DNA of 44,574 nt from Caldifarciminota bacterium (GTDB lineage Bacteria; Hydrothermota; Hydrothermia; B15-G9): the NCBI GenBank assembly GCA_015489175.1, contig WGAI01000036.1, positions 1 through 44,574 on the forward strand. Direction: 5' to 3'. The notes under the pieces are model-generated. The model was not told where the DNA came from. It saw nothing but the letters and a program-made list of their open reading frames with translations, and searched no databases. Positions 26,484 through 34,719 of this stretch are shown here, piece by piece. Positions within the stretch are counted from its first letter, which is position 1. The number at the start of each line of letters is the position of its first letter. A program made the position numbers and the translations under genes.

Positions 26484-27068
26484 TCATCCTCCTCCAAGCA
26501 TGCCTGAGAAGCCCATGAAAGCGAGAGCCAGTAAGCCTGCTATGATCAGCGTTATCCCTCCGCCCTTCAGTGGTTCAGGCACATCGGCAAACTCGATCTC
26601 CTCACGAATGCCTGCCATTATTGTAAGTGCAAGCGTGAAGCCGATACCGGCGCCAAACCCGAAGACCACATTTTCCAGCAGGTTGTAGTTCCTCATAGAG
26701 CCCAGAAGCGCCAGTCCCAACACGATGCAGTTCGTCGTGATCAGCGGCAGGAATATGCCGAGTGCTTTGTAAAGGGATGGAATAACCTTTTTGAGGAACA
26801 TCTCGACAAACTGAACAAGGCTTGCTATCACAAGAATGAACGACACGGTCTCAAGGAACTCAAGGTTGTAGGGTATCAAAATGTATCGGTTTATCAGCCA
26901 TGTGACGAATGCGGTCATCGTCATCACGAATGTCGCGGCAAATCCCATCCCGATGGCTGAGCTTGCTTTGCCGGAAACGCCCAAAAACGGGCAGATGCCA
27001 AGAAAATAACTGAAAACGAAGTTGTTTACGAGGATGGTTGCGATCAAAATCAGCCAGATGTTGTTCAT
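26484..27068 (-). CDS. rnfA: Rnf complex subunit A, membrane protein
   Basis: This 194-residue integral membrane protein has six hydrophobic segments and the family sequences NNFVFSYFLGICPFLG and NCIVLG. RnfA and RnfE form the inverted pair of core membrane subunits that hold an iron-sulfur cluster between them; Cys25 (GICPF) and Cys112 (TTNCIVLG) are the expected ligands. The start follows GAGGGATGAG. It is 11 bases after rnfE and its last codons carry the rnfB ribosome site. Confidence 0.94.
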   Translation of the reverse strand: MNNIWLILIATILVNNFVFSYFLGICPFLGVSGKASSAIGMGFAATFVMTMTAFVTWLINRYILIPYNLEFLETVSFILVIASLVQFVEMFLKKVIPSLYKALGIFLPLITTNCIVLGLALLGSMRNYNLLENVVFGFGAGIGFTLALTIMAGIREEIEFADVPEPLKGGGITLIIAGLLALAFMGFSGMLGGG

Positions 27069-27079
27069 CTCATCCCTCC

Positions 27080-27673
27080 TCAGCTTTTGGATGTCTTAGC
27101 CTGAATCCAGCGCATTGTGCCCACCATCACGCCAAGTGTGATGAATGCGCCCGGCGGCAGGAGCATCACGACAAATGGATGGAACCATGCGCCTAAGACT
27201 CTGTGGCCGAAAATCGTCCCAAATCCCAGAAGCTCTCTTGTGATGCCCAGCAGTATGATTACCCACGAGTAGCCGATCGACATGCCAAGTGCGTCTGCAA
27301 GTGCATAGTGGACGGGATTTTTCGATGCAAAGGCTTCCTGACGCGCGAGGATGATGCAGTTCACCACTATCAACGGGACAAACGGCCCAAGGTTTTTCGA
27401 TATTTCGGGGAAGTAGGCCTTCAAAAACAGGTCGGCTATGGTGACGAATGTCGCAATTACAACGATGAACGAGGGTATCCTGACCTGATCAGGTATGAGT
27501 TTTCTGATGATCGAGATTATCAGCGATGAAAACACGAGGACGAATGTGACTGCAGCAGCCATGAAGACGCTGTTTATGGCTGTATTGCTAACTGCCAACA
27601 CGGAACACAGGCCCAGAAGCCCGACCAACACCGGGTTTTCCTTGACCAATCCGTTAACAAAAGCCTTTTTCAT
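27080..27673 (-). CDS. rnfE: Rnf complex subunit E, membrane protein
   Basis: This 197-residue membrane protein begins with the family signature NGLVKENPVLVGLLGLCSVLAVS and has VVNCIILARQEAFASKNPV in the middle. It is homologous to RnfA in inverted topology, and the cysteines in GLCSVLA and VNCII are the expected ligands of the intramembrane cluster. Six membrane segments are visible. GGAGGGAG precedes the start. It lies 12 bases after rnfG. Confidence 0.94.
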   Translation of the reverse strand: MKKAFVNGLVKENPVLVGLLGLCSVLAVSNTAINSVFMAAAVTFVLVFSSLIISIIRKLIPDQVRIPSFIVVIATFVTIADLFLKAYFPEISKNLGPFVPLIVVNCIILARQEAFASKNPVHYALADALGMSIGYSWVIILLGITRELLGFGTIFGHRVLGAWFHPFVVMLLPPGAFITLGVMVGTMRWIQAKTSKS

Positions 27674-27685
27674 TTTCTCCCTCCA

Positions 27686-28837
27686 TCAACTTTGAATCTC
27701 GGACAGGGCTTTTTCTGCCCTGATTTTGGCCATGTTGACAATCGTGATGACGGCTTCCGATGTCTCCGTTGCCCCTGAGATGGCGTCGATTCCGCTCGGG
27801 TTCTCATCTGATTTCAATGCGAGAGGGGGCGTTCGACCGTTGAACTGCGACCAGAAAGTCGAATCCCTGCCGTTTCCAAACGCTTCTCCTTCTGCCATAT
27901 CAAGAATTTTTATGCCGATTATCCTGAAATCGCCTGCGTCCATCGCAACAAGAAGCTTGATCCTGTCCATAAATCCCGTGCCTCTCACGATGACACCGAT
28001 GATACTGTCACCTGCCCCCCTGCAAGCCAGAAACGCATCGAGGCTGTCAGGCATTGGAATTGTCCTGCATCTCCTGATCGGCCTTACGAACTCAGACATG
28101 TATTTCAGGCAGGTAGTATCGGGCTCTTCGGATTTTTGCTCAGCCAACGAGATGGACTTTTCCTCCTTTACCCTTTTCCGCTTCTCTATCTTCCGATGTG
28201 TCCGAGCGGCTGAGATGGCAACCTTTTTCTGGCCTCCATTCTGCCTTTGAGCCACCTGACTGTGAGAATTTGGTGGACTGTAAGACGCACGCGGCAGAGA
28301 TGATATCAATTTCGATTGTGCGGTGTTTACGATTCTGACCACCGACCTCGATGATATGGTTGCGCCGGTTATGGCCTGAATTTCATGCTCGTTTACAGGC
28401 TTCTTGCCTTTCACCACCTCTATCGGCGGGACTCGCCCCACAAACTGCTTCTTGAACCATTCCTCCGTGATCCTGTTTCCAAGGCCGGGCGTCTCAATGT
28501 TTTCTATGACTTCGAGCCCTGTCAATTGCATCATGGTGGTGTCAAAACCGACCATCAGCTTTATCGGTCCCTGAAATCCAGAGCCTTCGATCAAAACGCC
28601 GTAGCCCGTGATGTTCCCGCTCGAATCTTTTGCCGTGAAGATGGTCGTGTATCGATCAACCTGTTTCGTCTCGTAAGATGCCACATTCGGGACGACTTTT
28701 TTGAGCGCTCTTTCTTTGGCGAGTTCAAGGTTCCTCTCTATCTCTGGACTGGTCTCCTCGTAGGCGAGTCCGAGCACCAGCCCGGAGATGAGCGCTATAA
28801 CCGTCAACACAAGAACCATCTTAATCTCAATCCTCAT
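27686..28837 (-). CDS. rnfG: Rnf complex subunit G with two tandem FMN-binding domains
   Basis: RnfG carries covalently bound FMN on the outer side of the membrane. This protein has 383 residues, about twice the usual length of near 200. The first half is a normal RnfG: membrane anchor (7-25), FMN-binding domain (about 60-180), attachment motif TGAT at 157-160 with Thr160. A basic, charged linker (about 185-240) follows, then a second FMN-binding domain (about 242-383) with SGAT at 354-357 and Thr357. The domains match each other at GSGFQGPIKLMVGFD versus GTGFMDRIKLLVAMD and FVGRVPP versus FNGRTPP. The frame extends upstream to 29185, but that is inside rnfD; the ATG at 28837 overlaps the rnfD stop (ATGA) and is the RnfG start. 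The extra domain is unusual. Confidence 0.93.
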   Translation of the reverse strand: MRIEIKMVLVLTVIALISGLVLGLAYEETSPEIERNLELAKERALKKVVPNVASYETKQVDRYTTIFTAKDSSGNITGYGVLIEGSGFQGPIKLMVGFDTTMMQLTGLEVIENIETPGLGNRITEEWFKKQFVGRVPPIEVVKGKKPVNEHEIQAITGATISSRSVVRIVNTAQSKLISSLPRASYSPPNSHSQVAQRQNGGQKKVAISAARTHRKIEKRKRVKEEKSISLAEQKSEEPDTTCLKYMSEFVRPIRRCRTIPMPDSLDAFLACRGAGDSIIGVIVRGTGFMDRIKLLVAMDAGDFRIIGIKILDMAEGEAFGNGRDSTFWSQFNGRTPPLALKSDENPSGIDAISGATETSEAVITIVNMAKIRAEKALSEIQS

Positions 28838-29823
28838 CTCATCCCTCCGATAAACCTGCCTGTTCCAAACCTTCTCGGAACGAAAATTCTGTCGATCCAC
28901 GGCCTGATGGCGTTTGCTATCAAGATTGAGAACATCACGCCTTCCGGATAACCGCCCCAGATGCGTATGACTATCACCAGAATGCCGGCGATAATTCCAT
29001 AAACTACTCTGCCTTTGCGAGTCAGAGGCGAAGCCACCATATCGGTGATCATGTAAAATCCGCCCAGAAGCAGGCCTCCAGCGAGGAGATGAAACAGCGG
29101 ATCGGGGTATTTCTGCGGGTTTATCAGCCACAATATCCCGCCCAGCACGAATACGGTGCCGATGTAGGAGAATGAGAGCGCCCAATCGATTATTTTCTTG
29201 TAAATCAGGAAAAATCCGCCTATGAGTATGGCAAAAGCGGATGTCTCACCGAGTGATCCGCCTGTGTTGCCCCAGAACAGCTTTGCATAAGGAGTTATCT
29301 GATGGCTGAATTTGGCAAGTGCGAGTGGCGTCGCAGTGGTTATGGCATCAGGAGGATATGTCCAGTAAAACGGTTTGACCCATGTGGTCAGCGCCACGGG
29401 GAATGCAGCCATCAGGAATGCACGGCCGAGGAGCGCGGGGTTGAAAATGTTCTGGCCAAGTCCGCCGAAAACCTGCTTTCCGAATATTATCCCGAATGCC
29501 GCTCCCACAGCGCCCATCCACAGCGGGAGTCGAGGGGGCAGGACGAGCGCAAGGATGATGCCTGTGATGACTGCACTGCCGTCAAATGCGGCAGATGTGT
29601 CCTTCTTCCTCGCCTTGAGGAACAGCCATTCAGAACCGACGGCCGTTATCGTGCACACCACAATCAGGGCGAGGGAATAGAGACCGAAAAAGTAAACTGC
29701 GGCGATTATAGGCGGCAGCAGGGACAGAACCACCATCCACATTATCTTACGCGTGTCCTGCTGCATCTTTATGTGTGGGGCGGGAGTCAGTATGAGAAGT
29801 TTTCTATCGTCTTTTTTAGGCAT
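28834..29823 (-). CDS. rnfD: Rnf complex subunit D, flavin-bearing membrane protein
   Basis: This 329-residue membrane protein starts with the family pattern PAPHIKMQQDTRKIMWMVVLSLLPP, has FGGLGQNIFNPALLGRAFL, and the covalent flavin site TTATPLA with Thr165 as likely attachment residue. About nine membrane segments are visible. RnfD passes electrons through the membrane with RnfG and takes part in ion transport. GGGAGGTC precedes the start. It lies 15 bases after rnfC and overlaps rnfG by four bases. Confidence 0.94.
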   Translation of the reverse strand: MPKKDDRKLLILTPAPHIKMQQDTRKIMWMVVLSLLPPIIAAVYFFGLYSLALIVVCTITAVGSEWLFLKARKKDTSAAFDGSAVITGIILALVLPPRLPLWMGAVGAAFGIIFGKQVFGGLGQNIFNPALLGRAFLMAAFPVALTTWVKPFYWTYPPDAITTATPLALAKFSHQITPYAKLFWGNTGGSLGETSAFAILIGGFFLIYKKIIDWALSFSYIGTVFVLGGILWLINPQKYPDPLFHLLAGGLLLGGFYMITDMVASPLTRKGRVVYGIIAGILVIVIRIWGGYPEGVMFSILIANAIRPWIDRIFVPRRFGTGRFIGGMR

Positions 29824-29838
29824 GGGATGACCTCCCTT

Positions 29839-31158
29839 TCATCTTTGCCTCCTCAGCCGTAGCTCGGCTTTGCCATACTTGAAATACTGGACAAGCGGTA
29901 TGTTCGACGGGCAAACATAGGAGCATGAACCACATTCTATGCAGTCGAAAAGCCCAATTTTACGGGCATCGTCAAACCTTCCAGCTTTTATGAGCTTTGC
30001 CATTGTCGTGGGCATCAAAAACATAGGGCACACATCCAGACATCTGCCGCACCTTATGCAGGGGCCCTCCTGGGTCAGGATGACATTTTTCGCACTGAAC
30101 ACGACGATTCCGGATGTGCCTTTAATCACAGGGACATCGAGCGAATACTGGGCAATTCCCATCATGGGGCCTCCGTTTATGACCTTGGCGGGATCCTCCT
30201 TAAATCCGCCACTCTCCTCGATCAGAAACCTGAACGGGGTGCCTATCCTCACCATGTAGTTGCCCGGGCCTGCCACTGCATCGCCTGTCAGCGTGGTAAC
30301 GCGCTCGATGAGCGGCCTGCCGAACCGAACAGCCTGATAGATTGCGCGAGCCGTCCCGACATTCTGAACCACCACGCCCACATCCATGGGTAGCCCGCCT
30401 GAAGGAACCTCCCTCCCGATTATCGCTTTTATGAGATGTTTTTCCGAACCCTGAGGATACTTGGTCGGCAGCTCAACAACCTCGAATTGAGGGAATTTCT
30501 TGAACGCTCGGCGTATCTCCTTGATGGCTTCAGGCTTGTTGTCCTCTATCCCAACAAACCCGCGCCTGGCGTTTACAGCCCTCAGCACGAGATAACTACC
30601 GTCGGCTATCTCCTCGGCGTATTCCCTCATAAGCCTGTCATCAGCCGTGAGATATGGCTCGCACTCTGCACCGTTGATGATCACAAACTCGATAGGCTTG
30701 TCCGCAGGAGGGGATAGCTTCACATGAGTCGGAAAAGCCGCACCTCCCATTCCAACGATGCCAGCTTCCCTGACTATCTCAACTACTTCCGACGGGGCGG
30801 TGTTCAGGTAGTCCCCCCTCTCTCTCAGCTCAACCCATGAATCTTCACCGTCAACCTCTATCATCACGGCTGGTGTGCTTCTGCCTGCCACAGGATGTGG
30901 ATGATCGAGGATGTTTTTCACCTTTCCTGAAGTTGGGGCATGTATGTTGGCTGAGATAAACCCGTTGATCTCGCCAATTTTCTGACCGGCCAAAACCTTA
31001 TCCCCTCGCTTCACGAGAGGGGTAGCCGGCGCACCAGCATGTTGTTGCAACGGAACATAAAGGACTTCAGGGATTCCCGCTTTGCGAATAGGTTTATCGG
31101 CGGTGAGTTTCATGTAAGGGGGATGCACACCGCCTTTAAACCCTCTTAGGATTGCCAT
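29839..31158 (-). CDS. rnfC: Rnf complex subunit C, NADH/flavin/iron-sulfur protein
   Basis: RnfC is the cytoplasmic NAD-binding subunit. This 439-residue protein starts with FKGGVHPPYMKLT, has the GMGGAAFPTHVKL segment and GGAECEPYL-type pattern (INGAECEPYLTADD), and ends with two [4Fe-4S] sites, CIRCGRCLDVCP and CIECGSCSYVCP. An in-frame extension to 31275 has no similarity to the family; AAGGAG lies eight bases before the ATG at 31158. It is the first gene of the operon, in the order C-D-G-E-A-B found in clostridia and many other anaerobes. Upstream on the - strand, TTGCTT and TAACAT spaced by 17 bases (about 31250-31222) are a weak promoter candidate. Confidence 0.94.
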   Translation of the reverse strand: MAILRGFKGGVHPPYMKLTADKPIRKAGIPEVLYVPLQQHAGAPATPLVKRGDKVLAGQKIGEINGFISANIHAPTSGKVKNILDHPHPVAGRSTPAVMIEVDGEDSWVELRERGDYLNTAPSEVVEIVREAGIVGMGGAAFPTHVKLSPPADKPIEFVIINGAECEPYLTADDRLMREYAEEIADGSYLVLRAVNARRGFVGIEDNKPEAIKEIRRAFKKFPQFEVVELPTKYPQGSEKHLIKAIIGREVPSGGLPMDVGVVVQNVGTARAIYQAVRFGRPLIERVTTLTGDAVAGPGNYMVRIGTPFRFLIEESGGFKEDPAKVINGGPMMGIAQYSLDVPVIKGTSGIVVFSAKNVILTQEGPCIRCGRCLDVCPMFLMPTTMAKLIKAGRFDDARKIGLFDCIECGSCSYVCPSNIPLVQYFKYGKAELRLRRQR

Positions 31159-31347
31159 TCCCTTGCTCCTTTTTGTGTATTTATGCAAACCTTTAGAAAA
31201 GGACATATAGTGATGGAGTGATATGTTAAAGCCATGAGTTGCATAAAGCAATTGGATTTCAATTCCGGCGTGCACTCGACGGACGGAGTTGAGGAGTTGT
31301 AGCTCGATCGGAACTTTTCTTCCCAGAGTTGAGGTTTATCGCTTATG

Positions 31348-31376
31348 TTGACACAGTTCATGGTATCTATTATCAT
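31348..31376 (+). promoter_or_regulatory. Sigma70-type promoter of tRNA-Asp
   Basis: A perfect TTGACA (31348-31353), a 17-base spacer and TATCAT (31371-31376, five of six) lie so that transcription would start about 12 bases before the mature tRNA. This is the best promoter in the window. Confidence 0.75.
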
Positions 31377-31394
31377 ACACAGCCGAAATTTGGT

Positions 31395-31472
31395 GGGGCC
31401 GTAGTTCAGCCTGGTTAGAACGCCGGCCTGTCACGCCGGAGGTCGCGAGTTCAAATCTCGTCGGCCCCGCCA
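31395..31472 (+). tRNA. tRNA-Asp (anticodon GTC)
   Basis: The sequence folds into a full cloverleaf. The acceptor stem GGGGCCG pairs with CGGCCCC, the D stem GTTC with GAAC, and the anticodon stem CCGGC with GCCGG around the loop CTGTCAC (anticodon GTC at 31430-31432). The T arm is GCGAG/CTCGT with TTCAAAT. The discriminator is G (31469) and CCA is encoded (31470-31472). It stands alone, four bases from the end of the convergent lipoprotein gene, with its own promoter at 31348. Confidence 0.98.
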
Positions 31473-31475
31473 TTT

Positions 31476-32039
31476 TTATATGCGAGCCTGCCATACTACC
31501 CGCCATTTGCTCATGTCGTTCGGATCTTTCACTTTCAGGATGATTATCCCGCTTATGTTGTTAGACCATCTCTCGCGATATTTTATCATGACGATGTCCC
31601 TTTTCAGGAAGGAGACATCTCTGGCGTCCTTACAGATCCATCCTTTGGGCGAGTCGAATGCCACCAACCTGCTGAGTTCTCTGCCATTGTCATCGAGAAT
31701 CGTCTGAAGTGCCTGCTTCTGAAAATCGCTGAGCCTTGGTTTCCAGTAATCGAGCTGCGAGTGGAGCTCCGCTACCGTGTCGGACAGCCTGTCAAGAGTT
31801 TTTACCAGCTCGCTTATCCTCACATTCACGGATTCCACCTGCGTCCGATAGAATTTAAAGCTGTCAACGCATGTGGCGTATCTTCCTTTTAACTTAGAGT
31901 ATTCTGCTTGAAGTGCGCTTAAGTTGCTGCGTAGTATGTCGTTTTCCTCCTGAAGGTGTTTAATTATCTTCCTGTCCCTGCTGCATGATGTCGATAAGAC
32001 CATCAGAGACACAGCCGCCAAAATCAAAATCCTTTTCAT
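31476..32039 (-). CDS. Coiled-coil lipoprotein of unknown function
   Basis: This 187-residue protein has a lipoprotein signal with lipobox LSTSC (Cys19), then a long heptad-patterned coiled coil (about 25-105: KHLQEENDILRSNLSALQAEYSKLKG and RISELVKTLDRLSDTVAEL) and a C-terminal globular part with strands ending WRVVWQARI. It is probably a membrane-anchored periplasmic protein. I do not recognise the family. AGGGGGGTG precedes the start. It lies between tRNA-Asp and the divergent grpE gene. Confidence 0.7.
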   Translation of the reverse strand: MKRILILAAVSLMVLSTSCSRDRKIIKHLQEENDILRSNLSALQAEYSKLKGRYATCVDSFKFYRTQVESVNVRISELVKTLDRLSDTVAELHSQLDYWKPRLSDFQKQALQTILDDNGRELSRLVAFDSPKGWICKDARDVSFLKRDIVMIKYRERWSNNISGIIILKVKDPNDMSKWRVVWQARI

Positions 32040-32175
32040 GAATACACCCCCCTTTCAATCCATTCTCGTTGTGATTGGAAATCTTAAAGGCTTGGGTTGA
32101 GACAGTAAAATTCAGCATCCACATGCAAGCTTTTAGAAATCAATCCTATCAGTCAGTTACGAGCCATCTCTTTCC

Positions 32176-32204
32176 TTGACAGTCCCATCTCAGACTGGTA
32201 TTTT
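32176..32204 (+). promoter_or_regulatory. Sigma70-type promoter of grpE-dnaK
   Basis: A perfect TTGACA (32176-32181), 17 bases, then TATTTT (32199-32204, four of six). The predicted start is about 28 bases before the grpE ATG. I see no CIRCE inverted repeat (TTAGCACTC-N9-GAGTGCTAA) around it, so HrcA control is not indicated here. Confidence 0.6.
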
Positions 32205-32238
32205 AGGAAATCCCTGAGAGAGATAAGGAGCTGGGACT

Positions 32239-32784
32239 ATGAAAAAGAGGAAAGAGCACTGGAGCAGTGGAATCCGAAAAAGGCTGGTGGAAGCTATGAA
32301 CAGGGAGAAGGAATATCGGGAAAAACTGCTCAGGCTTGCAGCAGAATTTGATAACTATAAGAAAATCGTCGAGAAGGAGAAGGCGTCGATAAAAGATGCT
32401 GCCGTCGAAAAACTTGTTTATGATCTCGCCCCGATTTTGAACAATTTTAAGCTGGCACTGAATGCCATAAATGATGCCAGCGACGAAAAGAATTTTGAGT
32501 CCCTGACGAAAGGTGTGCAAATGATTTACACGCAGCTTGTTTCAGTCCTTGAGGGGCATGGCATAAAGTTGATTGAGGCCGAAGGTGAAGATTTTGACCC
32601 GCGGTTCCACGAGGCGATAGAGGTGATCGAGACAGATGAAGTGGAACCCGGAAAAGTTGTTAAGCAATACGAGCCCGGCTATCTTTTCAAAAAAAAGTTG
32701 ATAAAACCTGCAAGGGTAGCCGTCGCAAAACCAAAACAGGAAAAGGAGGATGGGAAAAATGGCAAAGAAAGTGATCGGGATTGA
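32239..32784 (+). CDS. grpE: GrpE, nucleotide exchange factor of DnaK
   Basis: GrpE releases ADP from DnaK. The 181-residue protein has the expected long N-terminal helix ([22 protein letters not shown]), the four-helix region ([14 protein letters not shown]) and the C-terminal beta domain with [13 protein letters not shown] and [20 protein letters not shown]. The protein is on the short side because the acidic N-terminal extension is missing. AAGGAG precedes the start. The end overlaps dnaK by 26 bases and contains its ribosome site, so the two are translationally linked. Confidence 0.95.
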   Translation: MKKRKEHWSSGIRKRLVEAMNREKEYREKLLRLAAEFDNYKKIVEKEKASIKDAAVEKLVYDLAPILNNFKLALNAINDASDEKNFESLTKGVQMIYTQLVSVLEGHGIKLIEAEGEDFDPRFHEAIEVIETDEVEPGKVVKQYEPGYLFKKKLIKPARVAVAKPKQEKEDGKNGKESDRD

Positions 32785-34639
32785 TCTTGGCACAACTAAC
32801 TCCGTTGTCGCAGCTGTTATAAATGGAGAGCCCGTCGTTATCCCCAATCTTGAAGGCGAGAGAGTTACTCCGTCGGTCGTGGCATTCAAAGGGAATGAAG
32901 TCCTTGTGGGGTCGATAGCCAAAAGGCAGGCCATCACAAATGCGGAAAATACGATTTACTCCATCAAAAGGTTCATGGGACGGCGCTATGATGAGGTCAT
33001 CGAGGAGATCAAGAGGGTTCCTTACAAAGTCGTTCGTGGCAAGAATGACAGGGTTGAGGTTTACATCCCCGAACTTGGCCAGAACCTGACACCTGAGGAA
33101 ATATCTGCAAAAATCTTAGCATACCTTAAAAGGGCAGCTGAGGAATTCCTTGGTGAGGAGGTCACCGATGCGGTCATAACGGTGCCTGCATACTTCAACG
33201 ATGCTCAGCGTCAGGCGACAAAGGATGCTGGAAAGATCGCCGGCCTGAATGTGCTCCGTGTTTTTAACGAGCCGACGGCTTCATCCCTCGCCTATGGACT
33301 GGATAAAAAGGAAAGGAACCTGAAGGTTGCAGTTTACGATCTTGGCGGCGGCACATTTGACATTTCCATCCTCGAGATCGGGAGCGGTGTCTTTGAAGTG
33401 ATCGCCACGAACGGCGACACACATCTCGGTGGTGACGACATCGACGAAAGGATCGTGCAATGGCTCATCGATGAGTTCAAGCAGGAGACCGGAATTGACC
33501 TGAGTCAGGACAGACAGGCTTTGCAGCGCTTGAAGGAGGCGGCGGAGAAGGCCAAGAAAGAGTTGTCATCCAAGATGGAGACGCTCATCTCGCTGCCTTT
33601 CATTGCGATGGATTCGTCCGGACCGAAACACCTCGAAAAGACGCTCACGAGATCTCGTCTTGAAGCTATGGCACGGGACCTAATCGAGAGAACCATCACA
33701 ATCTGCCGTAGGGCTCTTGAGGACGCAAAACTTTCCCCGATGGATGTCGATGAGGTCATTCTTGTGGGCGGCCAGACGAGGATGCCGCTTGTCCAGCAGA
33801 TGGTTGAGGAATTCTTCGGTCGTAAGCCTCACAAGGGCATAAATCCCGACGAAGTAGTGGCCATTGGCGCAGCGATACAGGGCGGAGTGCTCTCAGGAGA
33901 GGTCAAAGATATCCTCCTTCTCGATGTCACACCGCTGTCCCTCGGAGTTGAGACCCTTGGAGGCGTGTTTGATGTCGTGATCCCACGCAACACCACGATA
34001 CCAACAAGAAAATCCAAGATTTACACGACAGCCGAAGATAATCAGACGGCCGTCTCAATAAAGGTTTATCAGGGCGAGCGTCCGATCGCCAGAGAGAACA
34101 GGCTGCTCGGTGAGTTCGAGCTTACCGGCATACCGCCAGCACCTCGCGGCATACCACAGATAGAGGTGACATTCGACATCGATGCGGATGGGATTTTGCA
34201 TGTCACGGCAAAAGATAAAGCGACGGGCAAGGAGTCTCAAATTAAAATACATGCGAGGACAGGACTTACTGACGAGGAAATCGAGAAGATGGTGAAGGAG
34301 GCAGAGGCTCATGCCGAAGAGGATCGCAGACGCAAGGAGCTAATAGATCTGAGAAACCAGGCTGATGGATACATCTACACCGTCGAGAAGGGACTGCGCG
34401 ATTTCGCAGACAAGATACCTGCCGACAGGCGCCAGAGGATCGAGGATGCCATAAAGAACCTCAAAGATGTGCTTCACGGTGAGGATGCCAATGAGATCAG
34501 AAACAGATTTGAAGAGCTCCAGAGGGTGTGGAACGAGGTCATGACAGAGCTTTACGCTCAGCATGGTGGGCCTCAGGGACCTCAAGGGCCTCAGGGTGGC
34601 CCACAAGAGGGGCCGACTGGTCCGGGGCCTCAGATGTAA
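32759..34639 (+). CDS. dnaK: Hsp70 chaperone DnaK with Gly-Pro-Gln tail
   Basis: This 626-residue chaperone starts [15 protein letters not shown], with the Hsp70 signatures [14 protein letters not shown] and [13 protein letters not shown], and a substrate-binding domain ([14 protein letters not shown]). It folds and protects proteins with GrpE and a DnaJ partner not in this window. The end is unusual: after the helical lid (about residue 600) the last 25 residues are a low-complexity run of Gly, Pro and Gln triplets with a collagen-like period, instead of the usual acidic DDK-type tail. The ATG at 32759 is preferred over 32750, since AGGAGG is directly against the latter. Confidence 0.96.
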   Translation: MAKKVIGIDLGTTNSVVAAVINGEPVVIPNLEGERVTPSVVAFKGNEVLVGSIAKRQAITNAENTIYSIKRFMGRRYDEVIEEIKRVPYKVVRGKNDRVEVYIPELGQNLTPEEISAKILAYLKRAAEEFLGEEVTDAVITVPAYFNDAQRQATKDAGKIAGLNVLRVFNEPTASSLAYGLDKKERNLKVAVYDLGGGTFDISILEIGSGVFEVIATNGDTHLGGDDIDERIVQWLIDEFKQETGIDLSQDRQALQRLKEAAEKAKKELSSKMETLISLPFIAMDSSGPKHLEKTLTRSRLEAMARDLIERTITICRRALEDAKLSPMDVDEVILVGGQTRMPLVQQMVEEFFGRKPHKGINPDEVVAIGAAIQGGVLSGEVKDILLLDVTPLSLGVETLGGVFDVVIPRNTTIPTRKSKIYTTAEDNQTAVSIKVYQGERPIARENRLLGEFELTGIPPAPRGIPQIEVTFDIDADGILHVTAKDKATGKESQIKIHARTGLTDEEIEKMVKEAEAHAEEDRRRKELIDLRNQADGYIYTVEKGLRDFADKIPADRRQRIEDAIKNLKDVLHGEDANEIRNRFEELQRVWNEVMTELYAQHGGPQGPQGPQGGPQEGPTGPGPQM

Positions 34640-34670
34640 GTCTTTCGTCCACCACCTCACAGAAAAAGAT

Positions 34671-34693
34671 GGGCGGGGCCTTCGGCCCCGCCC
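34671..34693. terminator. Bidirectional terminator between dnaK and the C25 protease gene
   Basis: A ten-pair GC stem GGGCGGGGCC/GGCCCCGCCC with a three-base loop lies between the two convergent genes. On the - strand it is followed by ATCTTTTTC, a good T tract; on the + strand the tail is AATTTAGTTT, weaker. It probably serves both. Confidence 0.8.
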
Positions 34694-34719
34694 AATTTAG
34701 TTTCACTCCTATCCGAGCC

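Noticed and set aside
28838-29185. A 116-codon N-terminal extension of RnfG
   Set aside because: It lies inside rnfD in another frame and has no similarity to RnfG; the ATG at 28837 overlaps the rnfD stop as in tight operons.
31159-31275. A 39-codon N-terminal extension of RnfC
   Set aside because: RnfC similarity begins at MAILRGFKGG, and AAGGAG precedes the ATG at 31158.
32040-32238. A CIRCE heat-shock operator before grpE
   Set aside because: No TTAGCACTC/GAGTGCTAA pair or close variant is seen between the lipoprotein gene and grpE.
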